From UBA8516 sp035457865 (GTDB lineage: Archaea > Thermoproteota > Nitrososphaeria > Nitrososphaerales > Nitrosopumilaceae): a stretch of DNA of 12,854 bases. Below the pieces are notes generated by a model. That model saw only the letters and a list, made by a program, of their open reading frames with translations. It was not told the origin of the DNA and did not search any database. The stretch's first letter is position 1. Every line of letters begins with the position of its first letter. The position numbers and the translations under genes are program-made. The DNA lies in the NCBI GenBank assembly GCA_035457865.1, contig DATIAR010000034.1, forward strand, positions 1 through 12,854. Reading direction: 5' to 3'. Below, piece after piece: positions 5,039-11,437 of the stretch.

Positions 5039-6579
5039 TGAAATTAAGAGTCGCTATTTCTGGTGTTGAATCTGGTGGCAAACCAATCATTGCATTAAAC
5101 AGATATGATGCTGATGAAATAGGCATCACTGCCTCTGGAAGGGTAAAGATATTCTACAAAAAAGAGATTACCGCAATAGCAAATATTGCTACAACATCAG
5201 TGAAACGAGGTTTCATAAGTGTAAACGAGGAAGTAAGAGAAGCATTAGGATTAAAATCAAATTCAGTAGTCGATGTTGAAATTGCAGCATTTCCAAAATC
5301 ACTACAATTCATTCGTTACAAATTAGCTGGGAGAAAATTGTTGTATGAGGAAGTTTATGAAATTGTAAAAGATGTAGTTGAAGGAAATCTCAATGAAAGT
5401 GAAATAGCTGCATTTGTGACTGCATTACATATTCAAGGATTAGGTCTTGATGAAGCAACAAGCCTAGCATTTTCAATGGTAAAAACTGGCAAACAGTTAA
5501 AATTTCGTAGAAACATAATAGTAGATAAACATAGTATCGGCGGAGTTCCTGGGGATAAAACCACACTTCTTGTTGTACCAATAGTTGCCGCAGCGGGTCT
5601 GACAATTCCAAAAACTTCGTCCAGAGCTATAACTTCAGCAGCTGGTACTGCAGATAGAGCAGAAACTCTGATGCCAGTAAATCTTGGAAGTGAAGAGATG
5701 AAAAAAGTGGTTCAGAAATGTAATGGCTGTATAGTGTGGGGAGGAGCACTTGAACTTGCACCTGCTGATGATATTTTTGTTAGAACTGAATATTCCTTAC
5801 ATATAGATCCTCTACTTTTGCCCTCTATTATGAGTAAAAAGAAAGCAGTCGGAGCAACTCATCTTGTAGTAGACATACCGACTGGAAGAGGGGCTAAAGT
5901 AAAAACAGTTGGGGAGGCAGATCTTCTTGCCAAGGACATAATCGAACTTGGAAGAAGAATGAAAATACACACACATTGTGTGATTACTCATGGTGAACAA
6001 CCCATTGGTCTCAGTGTAGGTCCAGCTTTGGAAGCAAGAGAGGCGCTGGAGGCTTTGTTGAAAAAAAGAAATGTTTCGGATTTAATTGATAAAGCATGTC
6101 ATATTGCCGGTGCAATTTTTGAAATTGCTGGTAAAAAGAATGGATATAATTTAGCTAAAGATATGTTACGTACAGGCAAGGCAGAAAAAAAACTACGAGA
6201 AATGATTTCATTACAAGGCGGAAACTCCAAATTAAAGCCAGATGATCTTGTAATCGGTGATCAAATTCTACAAATTAAAGCAAAAAAAACTGGCCAAGTT
6301 TTATGGATGGACAACAACATTCTTGTAGGGATAGCTAGAGCAGCTGGAGCTCCAAAAGATAAAGGAGCCGGAATTGTTTTAAATAAAAAATGCGGTGACA
6401 AGGTAACCAGCAATGAAATTTTATTTACAATTTACGCTGAAAAAGCGCGAAAGATTTCAAGAGCTCAAGATATTCTAAATGAACAAGAACCGATAGGCAT
6501 AGGTAAAACAATGGAGATGTTCATACATGAAGTCAAAGAACCTCCTATTGTAAAAAGAGCATTTGTATTAGACAGATGA
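5038..6579 (+). CDS. deoA: AMP phosphorylase (archaeal DeoA/thymidine-phosphorylase superfamily)
   Basis: This enzyme splits AMP (also CMP or UMP in characterised archaeal members) with phosphate to the free base and ribose 1,5-bisphosphate, the first step of the archaeal AMP salvage pathway. The 513 residues compare well with about 503 for the Thermococcus enzyme. Residues 1-85 are the extra N-terminal domain specific to the archaeal AMP phosphorylases. KHSIGGVPGDKTT (164-176) is the phosphate-binding signature of the pyrimidine nucleoside phosphorylase family, and TSSRAITSAAGTADRAE just after is typical of the AMP type. EPIGLSVGPALEAREAL-like text and the C-terminal GGNSKL/AAGAPKDKGAG segments complete the family pattern. 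ATG at 5038 has GAGG at 5023-5026. Its usual partners, ribose-1,5-bisphosphate isomerase and type III RuBisCO, are not in the window, so the fate of the product here is open. Confidence 0.93.
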   Translation: MKLRVAISGVESGGKPIIALNRYDADEIGITASGRVKIFYKKEITAIANIATTSVKRGFISVNEEVREALGLKSNSVVDVEIAAFPKSLQFIRYKLAGRKLLYEEVYEIVKDVVEGNLNESEIAAFVTALHIQGLGLDEATSLAFSMVKTGKQLKFRRNIIVDKHSIGGVPGDKTTLLVVPIVAAAGLTIPKTSSRAITSAAGTADRAETLMPVNLGSEEMKKVVQKCNGCIVWGGALELAPADDIFVRTEYSLHIDPLLLPSIMSKKKAVGATHLVVDIPTGRGAKVKTVGEADLLAKDIIELGRRMKIHTHCVITHGEQPIGLSVGPALEAREALEALLKKRNVSDLIDKACHIAGAIFEIAGKKNGYNLAKDMLRTGKAEKKLREMISLQGGNSKLKPDDLVIGDQILQIKAKKTGQVLWMDNNILVGIARAAGAPKDKGAGIVLNKKCGDKVTSNEILFTIYAEKARKISRAQDILNEQEPIGIGKTMEMFIHEVKEPPIVKRAFVLDR

Positions 6580-6590
6580 ATTTTCAGTGT

Positions 6591-6599
6591 TGATTATCA
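6591..6599. promoter_or_regulatory. Palindrome TGATTATCA upstream of Met-rich gene
   Basis: This is the fourth copy of the TGATWATCA word, in the gap between AMP phosphorylase and the Met-rich gene, about -51 to -59 from the predicted start. Its spacing to the TATA-like box (about 21 nt) differs from the other three, so membership is less certain. Confidence 0.25.
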
Positions 6600-6620
6600 T
6601 TTATGATATTTTTCCTTGGC

Positions 6621-6628
6621 TATAATTA
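6621..6628 (+). promoter_or_regulatory. TATA-like box (TATAATTA) for Met-rich gene
   Basis: It is centred about 26 nt before the ATG at 6650, predicting transcription starting at the start codon (leaderless mRNA). No Shine-Dalgarno precedes the ATG. Confidence 0.45.
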
Positions 6629-6649
6629 CATCAGATAGAAAAACAACAC

Positions 6650-7114
6650 ATGGCAAAACCATATGTTTGGATAGGAATAACAATAGGAGTGTTTTTTGCA
6701 GGTATTGGCATAGGTTATCTTATTTTTATAAATACAAATAATCCTGTTACAATGATGCAAAACCCACAAACAATGCAAAAAATGATGGAAGATCCTCAAT
6801 TTCATCAACAAATGATGAATAACATGATGCAGAATCAACAATTCATGCAAGGAATGCATAACACGATGATGCAAAATCCACAACATATGCAATTGATGGG
6901 AACAATGATGGGTCCAAATATGATGGGTTACATGATGAATGATCCGAATCTTAGACAACAAATATTTAGCAACATGTTAGAACATCATGAATTTATGGAA
7001 GAGTTGATGAAAAATCAACAGTTTCAACAAAATTGGATGGGACCATGGATGATGAATAACACTAACTGGCGTGACATGATGGGTTCTGGAATGATGTCAA
7101 ACATTCAAAAATAG
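6650..7114 (+). CDS. Membrane-anchored methionine-rich protein
   Basis: A 154-residue protein with one N-terminal membrane helix (about residues 5-27, WIGITIGVFFAGIGIGYLIF) preceded by a single Lys, followed by an extramembrane part crowded with Met, Gln, Asn and His. I count about 32 Met, mostly as MM pairs, plus His at 52, 70, 79, 112 and 113, and no Cys. A loose repeat MMQNPQ-x-MQ occurs at about 35-43 and 73-81. Two readings are plausible. It may be an extracytoplasmic copper-binding protein, since Met/His clusters bind Cu(I) and ammonia oxidisers depend on copper. Or the NPQ-MQ-MM-DPQF pattern may resemble STI1/ubiquilin-type Met grooves that hold hydrophobic segments. Orientation cannot be settled from one Lys, but the tail outside is likely. 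Start ATG fits the TATA spacing. It is convergent with the cyclodeaminase gene, 27 bases away. Confidence 0.8.
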   Translation: MAKPYVWIGITIGVFFAGIGIGYLIFINTNNPVTMMQNPQTMQKMMEDPQFHQQMMNNMMQNQQFMQGMHNTMMQNPQHMQLMGTMMGPNMMGYMMNDPNLRQQIFSNMLEHHEFMEELMKNQQFQQNWMGPWMMNNTNWRDMMGSGMMSNIQK

Positions 7115-7141
7115 TAGAAAGGTTTTGATATTTTATTGTGT

Positions 7142-8371
7142 TCACTTTATCAGTTTCTGAATCTCTTGTGTAACTAGTGGTAGAAATGCCCCTACATCAG
7201 ATACTATTCCAAGTGCCTGCCACGTTCCTCTATCCATCAGTTTTGTCACTGTTGGTTGATTGATGTCTACTACAATTACTTTGACTTCTGCTGGCAACAT
7301 GTTTCCTGTAGCTATAGAGTGAAGCATTGTAGATATCATTATAACCATTTTTGCGTCTTTTAGAATTTCCTTGTATTTTTTTTGAGCCGCAATCATATCA
7401 GTCATCACATCAGGCAATGGTCCATCGTCTCGCAATGAACCTGCCAAGACAAAAGGAATTTTTCTTTTAACACACTCGTACATTATTCCTTTTTTTAATG
7501 AGCCACTTGCAACCATTTTTGCTATAGATCCTGCCTTGAATACAGAGTTGATTGCCTGCATGTGGTTTCTATGTCCTCTAACAGCCAAAGTGCCGTCTTT
7601 TACGTTCATTCCAAGTGATGTTCCAAGCGTAGCATATTCAATATCATGTACTGCAAGAGCATTTCCTGCAAGGACTCCATCGATGAATCCATTTTTTATT
7701 AAAGATGCAATAGAGTCAGATGCGCCAGTATGCACTATGGCAGGCCCGCCTACTAGGATTATCTTTCCGCCTTCTTTTTTTGTCTTGAAAATATCATAGG
7801 CAACTTTTCTTGCAATGTGTTGTGTTGGTCGTTCACTTGAACTGTTGCTTCCCATAAATTGGAAAAGATTTACTCCTTCTCTTGGTCTTTCAGGGGGGGT
7901 GATCTTTATTCCGCTTTCTCCAATTATGATCATGTCTCCTTTTTTGATTTCACGAATAGGTGTACAACGTGCACTTTTTCTGTTTACCACTATACACTTG
8001 TCCATCATCATGTTTTCTACTTTGATCCATTTTCCTTTGTAGAAAATTTCTGTTTGATTGTTTGTAGTACTGTAAAAATCATCAGGCATTACCATGTCTT
8101 TTGGTGCAGGTTTTAGCTTGATCGCTTGTTGGATTTTTGATGTTGCACCTTCTCTGTATACAGATTCTAAAATATCATCAAGATGTTTTTGTGATTTTCC
8201 TTGTATGAGTAATTTGGCATAGCTTTCATCTTCCTTTTTCTTACCAACTTTGAACTCTTGTACTTGGAATTCACCATTAAGATCCATTATGACATCAAAT
8301 ATCTTTGTAAGTATCATTGAATCTATGAGATGGCCACGTACCTCTATCTCATGTTCAAATTTCTTTGTCAT
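7142..8371 (-). CDS. Archaeal-type ornithine cyclodeaminase (TIGR00300 / LOR-SDH domain family)
   Basis: A 409-residue protein of the TIGR00300 family, whose Methanococcus member was shown to convert ornithine to proline and ammonia; it is unrelated in sequence to bacterial ornithine cyclodeaminase. Residues 1-100 (FEHEIEVRGHLIDSMILTKI ...) are the LOR/SDH-type N-terminal domain with a ferredoxin-like ACT-like look. Residues about 200-409 are the NAD-binding Rossmann part: ILVGGPAIVHTGAS, IDGVLAGNALAVHDIEYATL and the later VIMISTMLHSIATGNMLPAE are its conserved segments. Length is close to the family norm of about 400. It may be the route to proline in an archaeon without proABC; those genes are not visible here. 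ATG at 8371 has a TAATTTA element about 26 nt upstream (8393-8400), implying a leaderless mRNA. Cytoplasmic, NAD-dependent by family. Confidence 0.82.
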   Translation of the reverse strand: MTKKFEHEIEVRGHLIDSMILTKIFDVIMDLNGEFQVQEFKVGKKKEDESYAKLLIQGKSQKHLDDILESVYREGATSKIQQAIKLKPAPKDMVMPDDFYSTTNNQTEIFYKGKWIKVENMMMDKCIVVNRKSARCTPIREIKKGDMIIIGESGIKITPPERPREGVNLFQFMGSNSSSERPTQHIARKVAYDIFKTKKEGGKIILVGGPAIVHTGASDSIASLIKNGFIDGVLAGNALAVHDIEYATLGTSLGMNVKDGTLAVRGHRNHMQAINSVFKAGSIAKMVASGSLKKGIMYECVKRKIPFVLAGSLRDDGPLPDVMTDMIAAQKKYKEILKDAKMVIMISTMLHSIATGNMLPAEVKVIVVDINQPTVTKLMDRGTWQALGIVSDVGAFLPLVTQEIQKLIK

Positions 8372-8454
8372 ACCTAGAATTGAATGCCAGCACTAATTTA
8401 ATGTAATATTAAGTCGAAAAACGACTAGATTTTAGTCTAGATGTTTTATGTAAT

Positions 8455-8512
8455 TGAGACCTCAGATATGAAAAGGGAGTTTAGGGCAAAGTCTCATAGC
8501 TCAAAATTGAGC
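8455..8512 (+). ncRNA. Possible small structured RNA or paired hairpins in divergent intergenic region
   Basis: TGAGAC (8455-8460) pairs with GTCTCA (8491-8496), and directly after it GCTCAA/TTGAGC (8499-8504/8507-8512) forms a second hairpin. An AT element at about 8427-8433 lies 26 nt before 8455, compatible with a transcript starting at the stem. Equally these may be DNA palindromes upstream of the TATA-like CATATAATA at 8512-8520. No RNA family recognised. Confidence 0.25.
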
Positions 8513-8520
8513 ATATAATA
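8512..8520 (+). promoter_or_regulatory. TATA-like box (CATATAATA) for secreted-protein gene
   Basis: This is the best AT element before the gene that follows; it predicts transcription near 8542, with a 5'-UTR of 12 nt to a TTG at 8554 or 39 nt to a TTG at 8581. The 14-bp palindrome TTGATAATTATCAA (8554-8567) would lie just downstream of the start site. Confidence 0.3.
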
Positions 8521-8553
8521 ACAATCTATGATTTTCTAAATTGGTAATCAGGT

Positions 8554-9156
8554 TTGATAATTATCAATTTACATTATAGATTGTTAAAATCAAGAGTGTA
8601 TCGATTTCATTTGAGTAGCCTTGTATTGTTTTTTGGATTTGTGCTAGTTTCTATGTTTTTTGTCCCAACTCCTGTATTATCTGTCAGCGATGATGTATCT
8701 AGTAAATCTATTAATCGAATACCTGATCTTGCTATCATATCCGGCAAAAAATTCTCATTGGTTGTAAATAATGAGGATTATAATATCTACTATGGCATAA
8801 TACTTGGCAACAGTAGCAATCAAGATTACAATGCCGTGATTACAGCCATGTCTGTCATACCAGAAAAAAAATCACTACTGATCAATTTTGATAATATTTT
8901 TCAGACTGATAATGTCTGGATACGATTTCCAAATGAAGTGATTTCAGCTAATAATGAAAAGTTTGTTTTACTAGTAGATGGAATCGAAAAAGGATATGAA
9001 TTATCTTCTCATGGGAATGACACCAGACTAGGATTTGTTATTAAAACAGGTACCCAACAAGTGGAGATAATAGGAAACAATGTAATCCCAGAATTTCCTG
9101 TAAACATATTTTTAGTGTTTTTGATGGTTTTTTGTGTTGTAATTGTGTTGACTTGA
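8554..9156 (+). CDS. Secreted or cell-surface protein with PEFP C-terminal anchor, function unknown
   Basis: A protein of up to 200 residues. A hydrophobic segment at about residues 21-43 (LSSLVLFFGFVLVSMFFVPT, ending before VLSVSDD) looks like a signal peptide after Arg/Lys-rich residues. The middle, about 50-175, is beta-rich with Asn/Asp and no Cys. The tail, VIPEFPVNIFLVFLMVFCVV..., is an IPEFP motif plus membrane helix, as in thaumarchaeal PEFG-CTERM surface proteins, which share PEF followed by a hydrophobic stretch. This one lacks the usual terminal basic residues, ending in VLT. The start is uncertain: TTG at 8554 lies in a palindrome; TTG at 8581 (Met-LKSRVYRF) gives a more usual signal peptide. 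An extracellular structural or sensing role is inferred from topology only. It is divergent from the cyclodeaminase and convergent with the 9192-9539 gene. Confidence 0.7.
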   Translation: MIIINLHYRLLKSRVYRFHLSSLVLFFGFVLVSMFFVPTPVLSVSDDVSSKSINRIPDLAIISGKKFSLVVNNEDYNIYYGIILGNSSNQDYNAVITAMSVIPEKKSLLINFDNIFQTDNVWIRFPNEVISANNEKFVLLVDGIEKGYELSSHGNDTRLGFVIKTGTQQVEIIGNNVIPEFPVNIFLVFLMVFCVVIVLT

Positions 9157-9191
9157 AATTATATGAAATTGAGTAAGCCAATATGATGCTC

Positions 9192-9539
9192 TCATACAGG
9201 AAGAGAAACCTCACCTTTGTATTCTTGTATATTATCTGCTTGAAGCATCTTTACAATGGCGTCTTTCCGTTGCGCATCTAATCCTCTAGCTATGGCTTTA
9301 GAGATTCCGTTTTTGTCACACAAAACTATCATGTACCCACTTACATCAACAAGGACATATCCTCCCGCATCATTTAAAACGGCATACATATTTTCTTCCC
9401 CTACCGGTTCCCAGACGTTTGTCTTGTTGTCCTTTAAAGCAAGTGCGGGCATTGCAGTGTCATTTGTAAATTTATTCAGATATTCCCTGGCACTTTTTAC
9501 GCGTTTTTCACCTATTTTTAATGCCATAAAATATTGCAT
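9192..9539 (-). CDS. Conserved-looking hypothetical protein, 115 residues
   Basis: A soluble protein with no signal peptide, membrane segment or cysteine cluster (one Cys, in MIVLCDKNG). The order of strands in ALALKDNKTNVWEPVGEENM, YAVLNDAGGYVLVDVSGYMI and VLCDKNGISKAIARGLDAQR suggests a compact alpha+beta fold, perhaps a small ligand-binding or roadblock-like domain, but I do not recognise a family. The ATG at 9539 is favoured over the one at 9527 (Met-ALKIG) because the TATA-like CTATAAATAAC on the minus strand (9560-9570), overlapping the stop of the upstream HD gene, is centred about 26 nt before 9539. It therefore probably has its own leaderless transcript besides any readthrough from the zinc finger/HD operon. 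Confidence 0.72.
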   Translation of the reverse strand: MQYFMALKIGEKRVKSAREYLNKFTNDTAMPALALKDNKTNVWEPVGEENMYAVLNDAGGYVLVDVSGYMIVLCDKNGISKAIARGLDAQRKDAIVKMLQADNIQEYKGEVSLPV

Positions 9540-9559
9540 AGAAACTTTAACGCGTTTTT

Positions 9560-9570
9560 GTTATTTATAG
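9560..9570 (-). promoter_or_regulatory. TATA-like box overlapping the HD gene stop
   Basis: Read on the minus strand it is CTATAAATAAC, and its TAA is the stop codon of the HD-domain gene. Spacing to the ATG at 9539 is about 26 nt, matching leaderless transcription of the downstream gene. Confidence 0.4.
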
Positions 9571-10091
9571 GATATCTCATTAAGAATTTCTAGCATGTAC
9601 TCACTTTTGATATCTTTTCTAGCAGACGAAAAAAATGTTTCAAGTTTATCTTCTGGAAGTCCTTCTAAGCGATACTTACGTGCTTGTAATGCCATTTCTA
9701 GCCGATCCACATCATGCACTAAAATTGCTTCATTAGATTTGCCGTCTTTATACTCATTCCATATTTTTGAATAATCATTTGCAAGATTTGTAGGTAATTT
9801 TGAAAAAATGTCAGTCATCGTCTGATTTTCTAATTCATTTTTAGATTCTTTTGGAATCTCGTCTGGTGTTAAATCACCTGTTATCGATTCAGCCAAGTCA
9901 TGCAATAATGACATTTTTAATATTTTTTGCGTATCCATCCCTTTCAAATCTGAAATTGTCATTGCCATAACGGCTGTTATGAAAGAATGATCAGCTACAG
10001 ATTCTGGATTCTGTAAACCAAGCTTTTCCTTCCACCCTTTCCGTGGGATTTTTTTTAATTCTGATACAATATTAAAAAAATCAAAGAGCAT
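9561..10091 (-). CDS. HD-domain protein, HDDC2/YfbR-type 5'-deoxynucleotidase
   Basis: A 176-residue HD-superfamily metal phosphohydrolase. SVADHSF gives His35, SLLHDLAES gives His64-Asp65 with Glu68, and VHDVDRLEM gives Asp129, together the H...HD...D metal site. The order and spacing, with GDLTPDEIP after the HD and a late DRLEMALQARKY helix, match the HDDC2/YfbR family, whose characterised members hydrolyse deoxynucleoside 5'-monophosphates to the nucleoside. It would thus trim dNMP pools opposite the ribonucleotide reductase. Length is close to HDDC2 (about 190-200). The ATG at 10091 shares one base with the stop of the upstream 40-residue zinc-finger gene (TAATG), so translation is probably coupled. 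There is no separate promoter evident. Exact substrate is not provable from sequence. Confidence 0.85.
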   Translation of the reverse strand: MLFDFFNIVSELKKIPRKGWKEKLGLQNPESVADHSFITAVMAMTISDLKGMDTQKILKMSLLHDLAESITGDLTPDEIPKESKNELENQTMTDIFSKLPTNLANDYSKIWNEYKDGKSNEAILVHDVDRLEMALQARKYRLEGLPEDKLETFFSSARKDIKSEYMLEILNEISYK

Positions 10092-10213
10092 TAAAATTTC
10101 CTTCTATCGCCTTCTAATAACCCCGCTCCACCATGTATCCTGTCTATGTGCTTTGAGAGATCTTTTTTGTCAGGGAACTTCGAATCGCAATATGGACAAG
10201 TTAATTCTGTCAT
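10091..10213 (-). CDS. Forty-residue C2H2 zinc-finger protein
   Basis: A very small gene: the protein starts MTELTCPYCDSKFPDKKDLS and continues KHIDRIHGG to a basic end DRRKF. It is one classical C2H2 finger, Cys6-x2-Cys9-x12-His22-x4-His27, with Phe13 and Leu19 in the usual hydrophobic-core positions. Single fingers of this kind bind nucleic acid weakly or mediate protein contact. The ATG at 10213 has an AT-rich element (about 10231-10244, minus strand) centred 26 nt upstream, so the mRNA is predicted leaderless and this is the first gene of an operon. Its TAA overlaps the ATG of the HD nucleotidase (TAATG), so the two proteins are made together; the finger may regulate or partner the nucleotidase. 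The position of a recognisable motif in an open frame with coupled start makes it real in my view. Confidence 0.82.
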   Translation of the reverse strand: MTELTCPYCDSKFPDKKDLSKHIDRIHGGAGLLEGDRRKF

Positions 10214-10230
10214 GTTTTTAACACATTCTG

Positions 10231-10244
10231 GACACCATTATTAA
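10231..10244 (-). promoter_or_regulatory. TATA-like region for zinc-finger/HD operon
   Basis: Read leftwards, ATTAATTTAATAATG is centred about 26 nt before the ATG at 10213, predicting a leaderless operon transcript. Confidence 0.4.
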
Positions 10245-10320
10245 ATTAATCATTTGAAGTTTGCCCAAACATAAAAAAACATCAAATTCTGATTAAAATC
10301 AATGAAATGATTCGAACAAG

Positions 10321-10329
10321 ATAAAAATA
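10321..10329 (+). promoter_or_regulatory. TATA-like box (ATAAAAATA) for cobalamin adenosyltransferase gene
   Basis: It is centred about 26 nt before the TTG at 10351. With no Shine-Dalgarno upstream, this supports a leaderless mRNA beginning at the TTG start codon. Confidence 0.45.
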
Positions 10330-10350
10330 CCGAACACCGCTCATTAATAG

Positions 10351-10890
10351 TTGACAAAAATTTATACAAAAACTGGCGACGATGGTTCTACAGGCTTGAT
10401 TGGAGGCAAGAGAATATCAAAATCAAGCCAAAGAATCATTGCATATGGCGCAATTGATGAACTAAATTCTTCTATTGGTATAGTCTTATCATCAAAATTA
10501 GATGATGACATTCATGATCTATTAGAAAGGATTCAAAATGATCTTTTTGTAGCAGGTGCAGATCTTGCAAATCCTGATTTGAAAGTCTCATTAAACAGAA
10601 TTACAGAAAACATGGTAAAATTTCTTGAAACAAACATAGATAAATTTGAAGCCGAATTAACTCCAATAACATATTTTATTTTACCTGGCGGGGACGCTGT
10701 TGCTGCACAGGTTCATCTGACACGAGCAATATCACGACGCGCAGAAACGCACATTGTACAACTATCAGAAAATGAAGCAATAAACAAAACATGTCAGATT
10801 TACATCAATCGTCTTTCTGATCTTTTTTTTGTCATATCTCGTGTGATCAATAAAAGAAAAATGATCAAAGACGTTGCTTGGAAAAGTTAG
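10351..10890 (+). CDS. ATP:cob(I)alamin adenosyltransferase, PduO type
   Basis: Transfers the adenosyl group of ATP to cob(I)alamin to make coenzyme B12. The 179 residues cover the whole PduO-type domain, which works as a trimer of five-helix bundles. The N-terminal ATP loop is IYTKTGDDGSTGLIGGKRIS (4-23), followed by YGAIDELNSSIG. LPGGDA and AISRRAET carry the Arg/Glu residues of the active site, and YINRLSDLFFVISRVIN is the signature C-terminal helix. The start is TTG at 10351, the only one placing a Met directly before TKIYTKTGD, and the TATA-like spacing agrees. The product serves the class II ribonucleotide reductase at the window start. The gene is divergent from the zinc-finger/HD operon and is followed by tRNA-Phe with its own promoter. 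Confidence 0.93.
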   Translation: MTKIYTKTGDDGSTGLIGGKRISKSSQRIIAYGAIDELNSSIGIVLSSKLDDDIHDLLERIQNDLFVAGADLANPDLKVSLNRITENMVKFLETNIDKFEAELTPITYFILPGGDAVAAQVHLTRAISRRAETHIVQLSENEAINKTCQIYINRLSDLFFVISRVINKRKMIKDVAWKS

Positions 10891-10901
10891 AAAAGACACA
10901 C

Positions 10902-10907
10902 TTTAAT
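10902..10907 (+). promoter_or_regulatory. TATA-like box (TTTAAT) for tRNA-Phe
   Basis: It lies 27-32 nt upstream of the first tRNA base, the standard archaeal position, in the 43-nt gap after the adenosyltransferase stop. Confidence 0.4.
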
Positions 10908-10933
10908 TCCCCACTTATTGGATAATTCGCTGT

Positions 10934-11007
10934 GCCGCCGTAGCTCAGCCCGGGAGAGCACTCGGCTGAAGACCGAGCTGTCGCGCGTTCAAGTCCCGCC
11001 GGCGGCA
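10934..11007 (+). tRNA. tRNA-Phe (anticodon GAA)
   Basis: Full cloverleaf of 74 nt. The 7-bp acceptor stem GCCGCCG (10934-10940) pairs with CGGCGGC (11000-11006), discriminator A11007. The D-stem is GCTC/GAGC with loop AGCCCGGGA. The anticodon stem CTCGG/CCGAG holds loop CTGAAGA, giving GAA at 10968-10970. The variable loop is CTGTC and the T-loop TTCAAGT. No intron, and CCA is not encoded (ATTT follows). One oddity: T-stem GCGCG (10983-10987) against CCCGC (10995-10999) leaves a C-C mismatch at positions 52/62 (10986/10996). The other stems are perfect and GC-rich in contrast to the AT-rich surroundings. Confidence 0.95.
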
Positions 11008-11108
11008 TTTCATTTAATATGAAATCAACGCTTGCCTAAGGATTATTTGGGCTAGATCATGAGACAAGTTTAATAACATGATTTACAACTTAGCAAAAAG
11101 TCACTACC

Positions 11109-11336
11109 ATGGTAAAAGACAAGAAAAAAACAAAAAAGAAAAAGGAGGCCGTAGAAAAGAGGCCAAAGAAAAAGGCACCAGTAAAATCAAAATCCAAGCT
11201 AAAGCAGGATTTAGTTGCATCTGATGATACTGGAATCATAGTAGTAGAAAATGACGCAAACTTGGATAAAGACGCTGAACTGGAAGCTAGAAGAGCATAT
11301 CTTGAAGAAGCGCGTTCGCAAGAAGCTGAAGATTAG
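11109..11336 (+). CDS. Small Lys-rich protein, function unknown
   Basis: A 75-residue protein of two halves. Residues 1-34 are extremely basic (VKDKKKTKKKKEAVEKRPKK, then PVKSKSKLK), low in complexity and probably disordered, able to bind nucleic acid non-specifically. Residues 38-75 are acidic and helical (DDTGIIVVENDANLDKDAEL, then EARRAYLEEARSQEAED). No Cys, no membrane segment. Such lysine-tailed small proteins occur in thaumarchaea as chromatin- or ribosome-associated candidates, but I cannot assign this one. ATG at 11109 is preceded by a TATA-like GTTTAATAA (11069-11076), giving a predicted 5'-UTR of about 10 nt. The coding frame is preferred over the overlapping frame at 11251-11466 because of codon pattern and promoter position. 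Confidence 0.65.
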   Translation: MVKDKKKTKKKKEAVEKRPKKKAPVKSKSKLKQDLVASDDTGIIVVENDANLDKDAELEARRAYLEEARSQEAED

Positions 11337-11437
11337 AATAGTTTGTAAAGACCATATTTCATATACAAATTGTAATACAACATTCAATCAAGTAAACATC
11401 ATAAACACTTATCCATACGTTAGTGATAATATCTATA

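Noticed and set aside
6626..6961. Open frame on the minus strand encoding a His/Leu-rich protein
   Set aside because: It is the mirror of the ATG-rich Met repeats (ATG read backwards gives CAT, His). The plus-strand frame has a promoter, start and membrane anchor.
9499..9560. Repeated ACGCGTTTTT at about 9500 and 9550
   Set aside because: Two copies of a short word, one within a coding region; too little to call a regulatory or mobile repeat.
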